Shown: in pieces, positions 44,748 to 54,853 of the stretch
How the letters are laid out: the number at the start of each line of letters is the position of its first letter
Numbering within the stretch: position 1 is the stretch's first letter
Assembly (NCBI GenBank): GCA_963377175.1
Contig: CAUJNA010000535.1
Coordinates: 1,060,001-1,124,000, forward strand
Origin: Effrenium voratum
Taxonomy: Eukaryota > Sar > Dinophyceae > Suessiales > Symbiodiniaceae
Reading direction: 5' to 3'
DNA length: 64,000 nucleotides
Position numbers and translations under genes: made by a program
Notes under the pieces: model-generated
Databases searched by the model: none
The model's input: the letters and a program-made list of their open reading frames with translations, nothing else
Told to the model about the DNA's origin: nothing

Positions 44748-45240
44748 CTATTGATCTCTCACTGAATAGTCTTGTTGGCGGTGAGGATCAATCTGGTTGT
44801 AGTTCGTAGTGCTGATCGTGTGAGTCTTCTCGGTGGGTCGAATGAGTGCCAAAGGTAGCTGCTTCATCAAGTGACCAGCGGTACCACCGACGGCTGCTGT
44901 CGGATTGACTGCCATAGTCTCCATAATCATTCCAGGTCGAGTCGCCATAGTCCTTCCATTGCTTTGGATTGCCCCAGTGCTGCTTGTTGTAGTCTTTGTA
45001 CTCTTGCTGAGTCCAGGATTGCTTCTTCTTGAGGTGCTCCGTGGATCTCTCAAAGTTGCGTTGCCTGGCGGCAGATCTGCTGCGGATGTATACCATCAGC
45101 GGACTGTGCGAGTCGGAATCTTGTGAGCCATTCATGAACATATCGTTGTTCACGTGCTTGAAGCGTTCCGCGGATGAGACCTGATAGTCGGAAATGGCAG
45201 ACGTTGGATCGTCCGCATGACTTCCAGTTGTTCATCTCTC
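44748..45240 (-). pseudogene. element 2 EEP-like domain end and Tyr/Asp-rich tail
   Basis: The frame from 45153 reads DSDSHSPLMVYIR near its start. This resembles the closing Ser-Asp-His motif (SDHxP) of endonuclease/exonuclease/phosphatase enzymes, separated by a frameshift from the main EEP-like frame upstream. It continues into a low-complexity tail with EYKDYNKQHWGNPKQW and YGDSTWNDYGDYG, probably unstructured. A second frame covers the last ~100 codons (44748-45053) with similar length, so the true C-terminus is uncertain. Confidence 0.55.
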
Positions 45241-46046
45241 ATGGCGTTCATCTCTTCCTTCCGGAAAACCTGCTGGATATTCGTTTTGCCCCATCCAAAC
45301 ACGAATGTCATCATCACATCTAGAAATGTTCGGTCATACCCTGATCCAGTCTTCATGTATAAGTGATGACGAACAATGGATTTTATGGTGCATGAAGTCT
45401 CCATTGCATACTCCATTCTGTCCACGAGTGGCAGATTCTCCGTCTCATTCCACAATCTCTGATATGCCTTCATGAGGATATTCATGAGACCATTGGCCGG
45501 ATTGAAGACGTGCTGGAGTCTGCTGTAGGTATTCGCGGATTTGTTGGCGTCTCCAGTGATCGCATCACATTGGTACAATGCCACGAGTGGCAGGATTTCG
45601 TTCTGAAAATCTTCCCGTGCTGCTCCAAGGCTGATTGCGGGATGAATGTGGAAAACTCCAATGGTAGCAAACGGGAGGTCTGCCCTCGTTACATGGCGGC
45701 TGTCAAACTCGAGGAGTGATTTGTTGGATGATTTTGGGAGCATACCACGATACTCATCACTCTGCTTGATGTGGAGAACGACAATCTCTTTGTTACGTCC
45801 GTGTCCTTGGACAGTGGTGCGTGTTCGCAATCTCGGTCCGATGTACTTCTTGGACTCAGTAAACATGGATGGTCCCGTAGTTGCCAAGCAGTCCGAGGTC
45901 GGAATGTCATATTCAGGATCAGTGCAATTTTCCTCGGTTCCGAAGAAACCCAATTCTGACTCTTTGTGGAAATGTGTCTTGCCAATAGTTCCACTCTTGC
46001 GGAAGGTCCGCCGCGGACAAAGCATGCAATTGGTCTGGATGACCAT
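45150..46046 (-). pseudogene. element 2 EEP-fold nuclease/phosphatase-like domain
   Basis: A 298-codon frame. Residues 129-136 read IGVFHIHP and residues 160-171 read CDAITGDANKSA. This pair fits the strand-His and the Gly-Asp-x-Asn metal/phosphate motif of the endonuclease/exonuclease/phosphatase superfamily. RHHLYMKTGSGYDRT (226-240) and FVFGWGKTN follow, and the SDSHSP motif lies beyond a frameshift near 45190. Superfamily members cleave phosphodiester or phosphomonoester bonds in DNA, RNA or lipids; the substrate here cannot be told. The N-terminal third is shared with an overlapping frame (45919-46380), showing another frameshift near 46000. It sits after the Tpt1-like block and before the 3' LTR. 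I recall similar frames in dinoflagellate retroelement proteins, unverified. Confidence 0.55.
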
Positions 46047-46380
46047 TGCTTGATAACGATGCCCTTGTACCCGAATCGGATGAACGTCTTGATGAGTTCT
46101 CTGGAATTATCACCTTAAGTTTCTGGATGAACTCGTCTAGGTTCTCGGAATTGCGATACTCCATGGTGACCTTTGGTTTGACGGATCTCTCCCCGGAGGG
46201 TTCCCTGTTCTCCTCTTCAACTTCGTCCTGATCGGTGGAGTGCCGTCGCTTCTTCGTCTCTGAGGAAGTATCTTTTTCCTTGCCGTGCTTGTCGGAATTT
46301 ACATGGCTGAAGAAAGCATCGGCGAATTCACGGATCTTGGGAGAATCGGATGCCATAGTCCTGGTCCTTGAGGAATGCAA
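45919..46380 (-). pseudogene. element 2 charged segment between Tpt1-like and EEP-like blocks
   Basis: Lys/Glu/Ser-rich frame (KHGKEKDTSSETKKRRHS, DQDEVEEENREPSGER) followed by VTMEYRNSENLDEFIQKLKV. Its last third overlaps the EEP-like frame in a different phase. It probably forms a linker plus the start of the EEP-like domain. Confidence 0.45.
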
Positions 46381-46429
46381 GGATCAACAGTGCATCTCTT
46401 CCTGCTGGCACATGTGTGAGTGCTGCTTC

Positions 46430-47215
46430 TCACTCGTCGTCGTCGAGGATAACGTCGTCGATGCATGCCATGTGGACGTGCATTCTCCCCGAAGGGTTTG
46501 GCTGGGATTTCCCCGATCTGAGCCCGTTCTCTATGATGCTGATAAGTTGATTTCCATAGGTTGCATGGAACATGAAAGTGATGGGCTTCTTCGCGAACGG
46601 CTTGATCTTTCTTTCTTCTTCAATGGATGGTGGTGCCGGCCTTCGCATTCTGTATTTTGCCTGAGCTGTGCCTTCGTCTTCATGGGGCGCATCTGATCTT
46701 GACGGATGCGGACTTGGAGGAATGGATTCCGTTGGAAGGTCAGAGTCCGGTTCTTCCTGGCGAGGCTCACTCTGCTGCTCGGAGTACAGGGGTCGTCCAA
46801 AAGATTGGAGATCGACTTGTCGTGTATGACCGCTGTTGCATCTCACGTAGAACTCCATGTCGGGATCATTGAGGAATTCCATGCCATTAGGCCGGAGTGC
46901 ATCGTGTGCGGATCTGGTGGTGAGTTTGTCGATCCATCGGTTTCTTGGAACAATTTCTCCCCTTGCCTTGCGCTCCTTGTATGGCCCGTCCACGGATGGA
47001 TACACGAACGAAATCTCGAAACGTGACTTTCCATGGTTCGGGAACATAGCCATCAAGAGAAGTCCTGGCTTGTTTCCAATGAAATTTGCTGGCATGTGTA
47101 ATGCAGGTCAATGCATCGTAGAGCTCAACGGATCCATCAGAACCCATGTCCACTTGTCGTTTGCATTCTTTATGGATGCCATGCCTTGGATCATGTCGAA
47201 GACATCCGGAAAACA
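46430..47215 (-). pseudogene. element 2 Tpt1/KptA-like RNA 2'-phosphotransferase domain
   Basis: Motifs appear in the family order. In the frame from 48248, residues 343-380 read SRLFSGCLRHDPRHG and then SDGSVELYDAL, like the N-terminal winged helix with its Arg-His pair and DGW/YV segment. After a frameshift near 47090 (frame from 47095) come KSRFEI (23-28), VRCNSGHTRQVDL (84-96, like IRAxQGHS), FMFHATYG (174-181, like LYHGT), IIENGLRSG (187-195) and GRMHVHMA (203-210, like RxHVHLS). Known enzymes of this family move an internal or terminal RNA 2'-phosphate to NAD+, and some ADP-ribosylate nucleic-acid 5'-phosphates. An acidic, Pro-rich insert of about 75 residues separates the QGHS-like and HGT-like motifs. 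Essential Arg, His, Arg, Arg positions appear kept, but the frame is broken. Confidence 0.7.
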
Positions 47216-48248
47216 ATCTGCTCATTCTCTCGATTCGCCAGAGGATGAGGTCGGTGATCTGTTTTGCCTTGGATGGATCCATGTTGAAGTACTTGCAAAC
47301 CTGTTCAACATTCTGGACGGTCTTCTCGAGATCAATGTAGCTGTTGTGACATACCATCGGAATGATGTCGGTTCCGTAAACTTCTGGCTGAGCATTGGTG
47401 TAGCAGCAAATGCTGTAGACCTTCTTGATGAAGTCCATGTATTGTTTCTCTGCGTGAGGCCCTTCACCTTGAAGCGTTGGCCGCCAATAGTCATTGAATC
47501 TGGCCTTCAGCCAAAATACCTTGACTCCATGCGGTCGTTCATGCTCAGGAATGAAGTGGAAATCCGGATTCATTTCGAGGATGGTTGAGCACTCCTTGTA
47601 GTATTCGTACACGAAATTGAGGAATTTAGAATTCCCGAAAGGTCCTGGGTGTACGGATTCCCTGTGGAGGCTGATGTCGTTTTCTGATCCATCTGGCACA
47701 TACCACCGATCGTTGGATGTGAGAGTTGGCCGCATCGCTGGTCGCCTTGGAAGTGCAGGTCGGTCACCAGAATGGTTGTCGGATTCCGTCTCTTCATCCA
47801 GGATGTTCTTTGGTGCTGGCTTGACCTTTGAGACAAGCCTCAGTGCTGGTGGCGGTGACTTTGGAACCAGTTTTGGATGTGGCATCGCCTTCGACGTCGG
47901 CCTTCCTGCAAAAGGATGCTCTTCTTCATCCGAATCATCGTCGTCGTCGGAATCTGGATCATAATCAACCTGCTCCATGTTGACATTCTCGGGTTGTTGA
48001 GAGGCGGATGGATTCTCATCAGCGACTTGCTCCATGCAGCAGTCGGACGTCTCATCTTCCTCATCACGAGCAGGGGATTCCTTCAACGGAGATGCCCGTC
48101 TCTTCACCAGCGGCTTCGGCAAAGGAGCCGTGTTGTTGGATCGTCCAAAGATCATGTTGAGAATCGGCATGTCTTCGAAGTGATCGAGCATACAAGATCG
48201 CAAAGGTCGGAATGGTTGTAATCCGAAAGTGGCTGCGGATGCAGACAC
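47216..48248 (-). pseudogene. element 2 ORF upstream of the Tpt1-like domain
   Basis: First 344 codons of the 453-codon frame starting at 48248. An acidic run (residues 95-111, DYDPDSDDDDDSDEEEH) and Pro/Lys-rich linkers are followed by a globular-looking region from about residue 180. That region is rich in aromatic residues (FLNFVYEYYKEC, FHFIPEHERPHG, KARFNDYWRPT, KQYMDFIKKVYS). I do not recognise this part. It continues in frame into the Tpt1-like winged helix, so it may be an N-terminal partner domain of that enzyme. Confidence 0.5.
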
Positions 48249-48364
48249 ATATTTCTTGAGTGAGATTCAACATGGGCCAAGTGCTAAAACACGCATCACG
48301 GATTTGAGGAATTGAAAATGTGCAAAATGAAAAACTCATGCATCAGAATTCGTGGACATGCGGA

Positions 48365-48984
48365 TCATGCCCAGGTTCCCCAGTAAGCAAACATGGATTC
48401 TGCTATACCGACTCCTGCAAAGGCAACGATGTCGGGTCCGTGCTTCGTATTGCGCGCTGGCCACTCAACCAAAAATGCCTTGTTCTGCAACATAGTACGG
48501 AAGGGTGGATGTGCATCAACATTCAAGAGATTGCCAGTGAGGACGGCCTTGATGAGCTCGTCTGCTTTAGCTGAAAGCTTGGTCAGCGAATCTGCCAGGC
48601 AGTCTTCACTCCGTACATGTGCAAGATCATGCATCTGTCCACTGTTGCTTTCCTTTCGCAACATTTGGATCAAACGCATTCTCTTTCTGTTCCGGTTGAT
48701 GTGTTGTGGATGCTGTGGTGACAAGATTATTCGCATCAGTGCGCATCTGCGATTTCGCCTGTGATGTCTGACCAGAGACCGCGAAGAAATAATGCTGAAC
48801 CGTAACAACGCATCAGTCCGTGCAATTCTGCAACAGTTGTGGACATGGTTGTGGCGGTGATCTTGTGCGTCTCATAGAGAAATATAACATGCGCACGTTG
48901 GGATGACTTATCTTCATTGTTGCGATAGGATGCATCTGGATAACCAACTATGCGTGTCTTGCCACGAAGGGGCCAAAATCTCAT
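48365..48984 (-). pseudogene. element 2 RNase H domain
   Basis: Frame from 48984: MRFWPLRGKTRIVGYPDASY and SQRAHVIFLYETHKI, with the first catalytic Asp in YPDASY, and AELHGLMRCYGSALFLRG. The final block is in another frame (from 48808): AHVRSEDCLADSLTKLSAKA, the copia RNase H signature, followed by NVDAHPPFR. One frameshift lies near 48750. It ends about 100 bp before the cargo ORFs. Confidence 0.82.
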
Positions 48985-49183
48985 ACTAAGCGGAATGCTT
49001 TTGATGGTTCTGACTGTCTTATTAATGGTGCGAACGTCGCCAATGGTCGGTGATGATGCCTTGGACGCACACCTGGAGAATTGATAACCAATGTGGAGCC
49101 GCGTTCGCGATTGTAACCAATTGATCTGACCTAGGACACTTTGTATGCAGTATGCATTTGTGGAGTAAGAGGAGTGTCGTCCT

Positions 49184-50138
49184 TCAGGTACTTGTCAAAA
49201 GTGATCTCCTGACAACGTTCTGATGGACATTGATGTACCAGCCATGCTTGTCATCTTGCTTCCATTGGATGCGTTGTCGTCCCATGATTTCCTTCTCGAA
49301 CACATCATCACCCGTCATAAGAAGATCATCAACATGAAGAGAAAGTGCTCCATGAACTTGTCGATTCTTGGCATTGTTACCGGAAACAGGATCCATAAGG
49401 TAATCAACTGCTCCTTCGAGATCGAAAGTATTGGATGTCTTCTTTTCACTCACCCGTGCGGGCTTCGGAAGCTGCTTGCCGTAGTATACATATGTACAAC
49501 GGTCTGCCCTGGTTGGCACCAGTCCGTAAGAACGGAGTGCCGAATCAAGGATGTTCCACCATCTGCGGGGTGCGGCATTTAGCCCGTAGGCAGGCTTCTT
49601 CATGCGCGCTCCAATGTGTGGTGGATATCCCATTTCAGGAGGGATCTGACAAATGATGTCACGAGTCTGATCGTATGCTTTGCCTTGGAGGAATGCTGTC
49701 TTCAAATCCATGTGAAATATATTCCAGCCCTTATTTGCGGCTGCTTGGATTGCAAGGCGGAAGCCACTCCTGGATGCAGCGTCTGCTGATCATTCTTCTG
49801 CTTGTCTTGGAAGCCCCGGAGGCCCCAGCGAGCCTTGGTCTTCAGGAAGTTGCCATCCTTGTCTCGCTTTAGGGTAAGGACCAGCGACCAGTGACCCAGT
49901 TCCTGACCTGAATCTTGCGTGTGTCGACCAAGTCGAACACTTCGTTATCAAGCCAAGATTTGCACTCAAGCTGCTTGGCTTCAAGGAATTGCTTCTGATA
50001 AGCCTTTATTTCAGTGGCTGTCGCTTCCTTCCGCTTCTTGCCCCTGAGTGCGGATGTGGATGAAGCCTTCAAGGATTCTTGCTTGGATGAGTACAAAACT
50101 AAGAGTGCACGATCATCGTTCTTGCATAACTGGTCCAC
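49184..50138 (-). pseudogene. element 2 reverse transcriptase, frameshifted
   Basis: N-terminal block from 50138: AKQLECKSWLDNEVFDLVDT and QVRNWVTGRW. A second frame (about 49880-49720) reads LKRDKDGNFLKTKARW and LRGFQDKQ. The catalytic block from 49711 reads MDLKTAFLQGKAYDQ, KKPAYGLNAAPRRWW and ALSLHVDDLLMTGDD, i.e. the HVDD variant seen in element 1. Two frame changes are required. This is the standard copia pol position between the linker and RNase H. Confidence 0.88.
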
Positions 50139-50208
50139 ATGATTCTGATCTGTGTATTTCTGATGAGAGAACGCATCCGGGCGATGGGTTGGAGGTCCCT
50201 TTCACACG

Positions 50209-51129
50209 TCAAGAAGGATCTCTCGGAACCGTAAAGGATCCAGTGTTCGCACAGATCTTCTGCTCAGCTGTCATGAGTGACCAATGTGCTTCATCAAGAA
50301 CGAGATCAGCTTGGTGATCATCGTAAGATCTGGTCCTCTGAGAGTCTTCTGATTCTCCATCTTCCTGGTCAGTATATCTCATGGTTCTCTCTGAACTTCC
50401 AGTGCCGGATGAGGTTGGAACATGAGGGATCAGTTCTTCCTCACTTTCATATTGCACCGGCAAGTTTGCTGGATTGTTCGGATTGTAATTGGATGAAGAT
50501 GCAGGTTCATTTCTGGGAGAATGCTCAGGTGACTCATCATTGTCATCTGGCTTCTTCTTCTTCTTCCCAGTCTTCTGCTTCTTGGATGGACTGCCAGTCG
50601 TTTCTTCTTGCTCAAGTGTTGGCAGTTCAAGACCTTCATCATGGTCTTCTGCTTCGGGATTTGTTAGAAGAATCGCAGGTAGGTGGTGAAGGTACCACGA
50701 CAGTCGGAAGAATTGGCTGAGATGATTGCGACTGTGACGGCAAAGAGACATCACCCCCCAGTCGATTGAGTCCGCTTGGGGATGAAATGGACTGTTTTTG
50801 CCGTTTAAGCGCTGAATATCCTCCGCCAGGTTTGTCGTGTGGCGGCGTGGTGGATCCACTGGACTGTCTGGTGATACACTGCGTGGCGCTGGCGGCATGG
50901 GATGATCAGGCTGATGTGGAGGATCCGGAGGAGGATCTGACATGTTCTCGTCCGGTGGAGTTGGAGGTCTTGGATCAGGCGTGGGATGGTCCGGTTGATC
51001 AGGTGGCTGCTGTGTGTCAGGTTGTTGAGGCGCATCCGTAGGATCCGATGGGTCTCGATGGGCATCGGCCTGATAGCCGGTGCGTCTGAGAATGACTGAT
51101 GAACGGATGAAAACATCACAGCGTGCCAA
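50209..51129 (-). pseudogene. element 2 Pro/Asp-rich linker before RT
   Basis: A 306-codon frame with Pro-Asp repeats (PDPRPPTPPDENMSDPPP), a basic patch (SKKQKTGKKKKKPDDND) and, near the C-terminus, LVLDEAHWSLMTAEQK and NTGSFTVPRDPS. The latter is a block I associate with the RT-proximal region of dinoflagellate copia elements. The basic patch could serve as a nuclear localisation signal. No enzymatic domain. Confidence 0.6.
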
Positions 51130-52529
51130 GTCTTCGGATCATAACTCTCCCAATTGCATTTGGATGCAGGCAAGACCCAAATCCTATTCAGCTGGTCAGG
51201 CTGCCAGAAGGATATGATCGCATCGTCCGGAGGTGACGAAATTGGCATGTTGATGCCGATGGTGTGGACGAATGCTGTACATGCATCGTACTGAGTGGAT
51301 GAGATGCACAAGTGTCTCAACTTCTTGCAGCCATTCCACATGTTCTGGCATCGCCAGTCATTAGGATCTTGTTTGAAGATATCGATTTCAGTCCCCGGTG
51401 GGTACTGCTTCATTGTCTTCTGAAATTTCTGGACTAGCGGATCTTGGATGACCAATGGTTGAACGTCCTTGTTGAACGGGAGGTCCTGGATTCTGACCGC
51501 AAGACTACTGCTGGTCATGTTGAACTCCTTGTCAATGGCTTCCATCTCCTTTCTCAGGATGTCAACCTGCTTGGTGGTGAATGGTTCGAAAAGGTCCTCC
51601 AAGAGGTACACCTCGTTGTCAAGCGGTTTCACCTTCAAGTGTCGTAGGAGGATGTGGGCGAGATCCTGACAGAACTGGTAAGGATAAACCTGTGGCAGCT
51701 TGGTTCTGCTTCCGAAAGTACCAGCATTTCCTTCGAGGGGTTGATGTTCATGCTTGACTGAGCTGGTAGAATTTTTACACCTTCTGAAGATCGGTCTCAT
51801 TACCTCGGGAGGTAAGCAGCGCATCAAGCTCGTGGGCTTGAGACTTCTGAGCCCGGATTCAGGATCTTTCAGTCCGTATGCACAGCAATGGAAATCTCCC
51901 CAGGTCACGGATGGATCTGAAAACAGTTGCTGCATACAGTTCAGATACCATATCTTGGATGTCTGAGGATTTTCACTAATAAAATATCTTCCGTGCTTCA
52001 GCTGATATCTCGCAATGGATGCCACAAACTCAACCATGGGAAGATAGCGTTTCCGCTTCTCCCAGAGTCTTTGTTGGTCTTGTTGGATGTTCTGCATGTT
52101 TGACCACGGTCTTCAGACCGGTGCCATGAGGATTACATCAGGTGCTTGCTCCCTGATGATCTCCATGACCATGTGTCGTCCCTTGGATGTCATTACGTCG
52201 AATCCGGTGCGGATGTCTACGGGAGTCCCAACCTTAAGACCTGAGAGCGCACAGCACTGACTGAATCTGGCACTTGCAAAGATCTCGAGAACGTGAATCC
52301 TTCCTTTACGTACACAATTCCAGTGTGCTTGTTCAGGAACGGGTGTGAGGTCCTCGACGAACATGTTCTCTGCCGGGTGAGGTGCTGCAGGCTTGGGAGT
52401 TGTCTTTCCCGCGATGCGTAATGGCACTGAGGATTTGGGCTTAGGAGCTGGTGCGGATGACTCCTTCTTCTTGGTATCGGCAGAGGAGCTGGGTTGCTCC
52501 TTCTGCAAGGATTCTCGCTCTTCTGGCAA
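51130..52529 (-). pseudogene. element 2 DNA-methyltransferase-like domain with in-frame stop
   Basis: Frame from 52529: a Ser/Pro/Lys linker, then HVLEIFASARFSQCCALSGL (residues 79-98, like motif I of SAM-dependent methyltransferases), GTPVDIRTGFDV (101-112) and DVILMAPV (131-138). A TGA stop at 52113-52115 then falls exactly where related copies have Cys of a Pro-x-Cys/Pro-Cys motif. The same frame continues RPWSNMQNIQQD, then GRYFISENPQTSKIW (like the ENV/ENP motif VI), CAYGLKDP, HEHQPLEGNAG and YPYQFCQDLAHILL. Length and motif order are like cytosine-5 methyltransferases, but I see no target-recognition domain. The domain lies between integrase and RT. Activity is unproven. Confidence 0.6.
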
Positions 52530-52638
52530 TAGAAGACCAATTCCAGGTTTCTACGGAGGGATAGTTTCATCCTTTCTGACCTTCGTCATGTTAACCTTGA
52601 TGAGTCGGGTCCCAAGATCAAGTCCTATCATTGCTCCT

Positions 52639-53613
52639 TCAATGGAAATGACTTTTCCTTTTTTGCCATATTCCTCCCTTGCTTCCATCGGAACGGATTT
52701 TGGATTTGTCTTCCTGCCAGTAAAATACCTTGTCCTTCACCTGAAGAGGCTTAGAACTCATTCGGGGATTTTGAGCAAGGTCTCGTCGGATGTCTTCGGA
52801 TTGACGTGCTTCTTGGAATGCTTGCTTGGACAGCTGCTTGATCTGGATGGCTGTCATCTCCTCCTCATTCCTGTCAATCGTCAGCTGAGTTGGTGTTGCG
52901 ACATCAAGTTGGATGAGATCTGCTGGTCGTCTTCCGAATGCGAGCTCCAATGGTGTTACACCCCCGTAGGTGACAGTCTGATTCCTGACAGTTGCAGCTG
53001 CCTTCACCAGCTGTCTATATGTCACTTTCTTCAGTGTGGCAGGTGCTGCGCCTGCCTTGATGGAACTTAGCATGATCTTGAGTTGTGCCTTCAGGAGTCG
53101 AACTGCTGCTTCAGCTCGATTTGGCCATGGTGTATTCGGTCCCAAGGATATCGGTGTGATGTCAAGGGACTGATAGAAATGTTCCCATGTCTCTGTCATG
53201 AAGGCTTGATCTGCGACAACTGATTTGGGCTGCAACTGGTACTGGTCAAAAAAGTTTCTGAGGACAGTGATGTTCTCGACTTCTTGTGTAGTTGTCACTG
53301 CCTCTGCAGTGAGCAATGTTGTTGCTCCATCCAGGATGACAAAAACAATGATATGTTCTCCTGTTCCAAGAGGAACTTGACAGTGATCAATGAATGTCAT
53401 GTCACCAAAGGTGTCCGCTCGAAGTCCACTCGTCTTGCTTCGTGATGGTGCATGTATTGCCGCTTGGCAAACTTCACATTCACTTCGGATTTTGTCAAAT
53501 AGATCGAATGTTGATTTCGACAAATGATGTGAGCGAGTTCTAAATCGAAATTGATCTGTTGTCATGTGGTGATGCTGGAGGTGGAGCTTCTTCAACTCTT
53601 CGGGATTTGACAA
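52639..53613 (-). pseudogene. element 2 integrase
   Basis: A 324-codon open frame. The zinc region has H11/H14-H16 and C46/C49 (SECEVC). The catalytic core has D76 (MTFIDHCQV), D135 (SVVADQAF) and E168 (PNRAEAAVRLLKAQ); the D-to-E distance is 33 residues. VTYGGVTPLELAFGRRPADL is the conserved region after the core, and VKDKVFYWQEDKSK the C-terminal SH3-like end. It looks intact as a domain, but there is no initiation signal of its own, as expected in a polyprotein. Confidence 0.88.
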
Positions 53614-53810
53614 TCGCTTGTGGATTCTGCCTGTGCAAGCGGAAGCGTCGTCGGTTCTTCTGAGGATGGTGCGAAAGGATTTGGCTCAATGGTCGACCGG
53701 CCCTTCTTGTCGATGATCCTATCTGCTGCCGATCCTGAGCCTGCTTCTTCGTCCTTAAGCGAATTGTCCGCGAAGGTGAAAATGGTCTTACCTATCCACA
53801 GGTTAATCAT
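53592..53810 (-). pseudogene. element 2 gag-integrase junction segment
   Basis: A 72-codon frame starting MINLWIGKTIFTFADN, followed by Ser/Glu/Ala-rich sequence. This is the place where an aspartic protease should lie, but no Asp-Thr/Ser-Gly motif is visible. The protease is either degenerate or missing. Confidence 0.4.
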
Positions 53811-53848
53811 CGGTTTGTTTGCCTGGGATGTAAGTCTCCAATTGTCTT

Positions 53849-54813
53849 CTAGGATGTCTGGATCTCCACCTTCGGATGCATCAATGATTTCCGTAGTACG
53901 CTCTCGGCTAATGTTATCAGGATTGATTGGACATTAATTCCATTTGGTGTGAACAGTGCCTTTCGAGGCGTGATGTGCACACGAATGAGCTGCCTGTTCT
54001 TCTTGTCAAGGATCCAACGGCCCTGCTTCTGAGACTTGCTTCGGTTGCCTCCTTGAGGTCGGATGGATGGATCTTGCATGGATGTCCTGGTCGTGATGAA
54101 GAGTTCATGGTAGTGCGTCTTCAGCATCTCATAGGAGTAGTTCTCTAGTGAAATGTTTCTTAATGACATTGCGCTTGTCAGTCTTTCTCTCAGCTGATCT
54201 GACAATTCACTTTGTATAATGAAAAACTGCGCAATGAGATTATCCCCGGAAATGCGTCCCGCTGTCTGTCCTGCATTCCCGTGATATACTGTCTGAGGAC
54301 TGTTGGATCATCCTCATTGAGCAGGACTGGAGGCGGTACTCGAGTACCAGCTGCTTGCTGATGTCGAGCAATTGTTCTTGCATTTGCGTCCTGTACGGAC
54401 TGCCGAAATGATGGGGACTGTGCCGTGAAAACTGGCATCAAGTCCATCAGTCTCATAAGAAGGATTTTGAATTTTGAGGTAAAAATAAGGAACTCTTGGT
54501 TCTGCCTTCTATGATTGAAGAAACTGAGAATCCTGTACAGATACACGTTAGTCGCACCTTTCAAAAAGTACTTCTTCAGCGTGTTCTTGAAGTAGTTGAC
54601 TCCTTCATCAGGATCTTGCAAAAGGTCATTTTGGAGGAACATATAGGCATCTCCTGTGAGTCTGCCCTTGAGCAGAGGTCCTCTCTTGGGTGCTTCCACC
54701 GTAGTGATTGTCACCCAGTCGTCCACGAGTTCTTCATACCTAAACCAGCTGACTTTTCCGTCGTACGATGGCGCTGCTTGGCAGTCATCGATAAATTGAG
54801 TGTTCTTCTCCAT
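53849..54813 (-). pseudogene. element 2 gag, frameshifted
   Basis: The ATG at 54811-54813 begins MEKNTQFIDDC and lies 35 bp inside the 5' LTR; the longer frame from 55137 is LTR sequence and is rejected as a start. Landmarks: WFRYEELVDDWVTITTVEAP, KRGPLLKGRLTGDAYMF, GVNYFKNTLKKYFLKGATN and FTSKFKILLMRLMDLMPVF. They match the capsid region I associate with dinoflagellate copia elements. The frame shifts near 54195 to one reading SLENYSYEMLKTHYHEL and continues basic (RSKSQKQGRW) to about 53850. No zinc knuckle was seen. Confidence 0.75.
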
Positions 54814-54836
54814 CGGATGACATCTTCCCTTAACCC

Positions 54837-54848
54837 GCTCCGCTACCA
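54837..54848 (-). other. element 2 primer-binding site
   Basis: The element strand reads TGGTAGCGGAGC five bases inside the 5' LTR. It is complementary to a tRNA ending GCTCCGCTACCA, initiator tRNA-Met-like, with 11 of 12 bases shared with element 1. Confidence 0.78.
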
Positions 54849-54853
54849 CAAAT

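Noticed and set aside
46975..47020. SIRGRAIQGAQGKG in the frame from 48248 as the RAxQGHS motif of Tpt1
   Set aside because: The other frame has a better match in the right place, VRCNSGHTRQVDL, so this resemblance is taken as chance.
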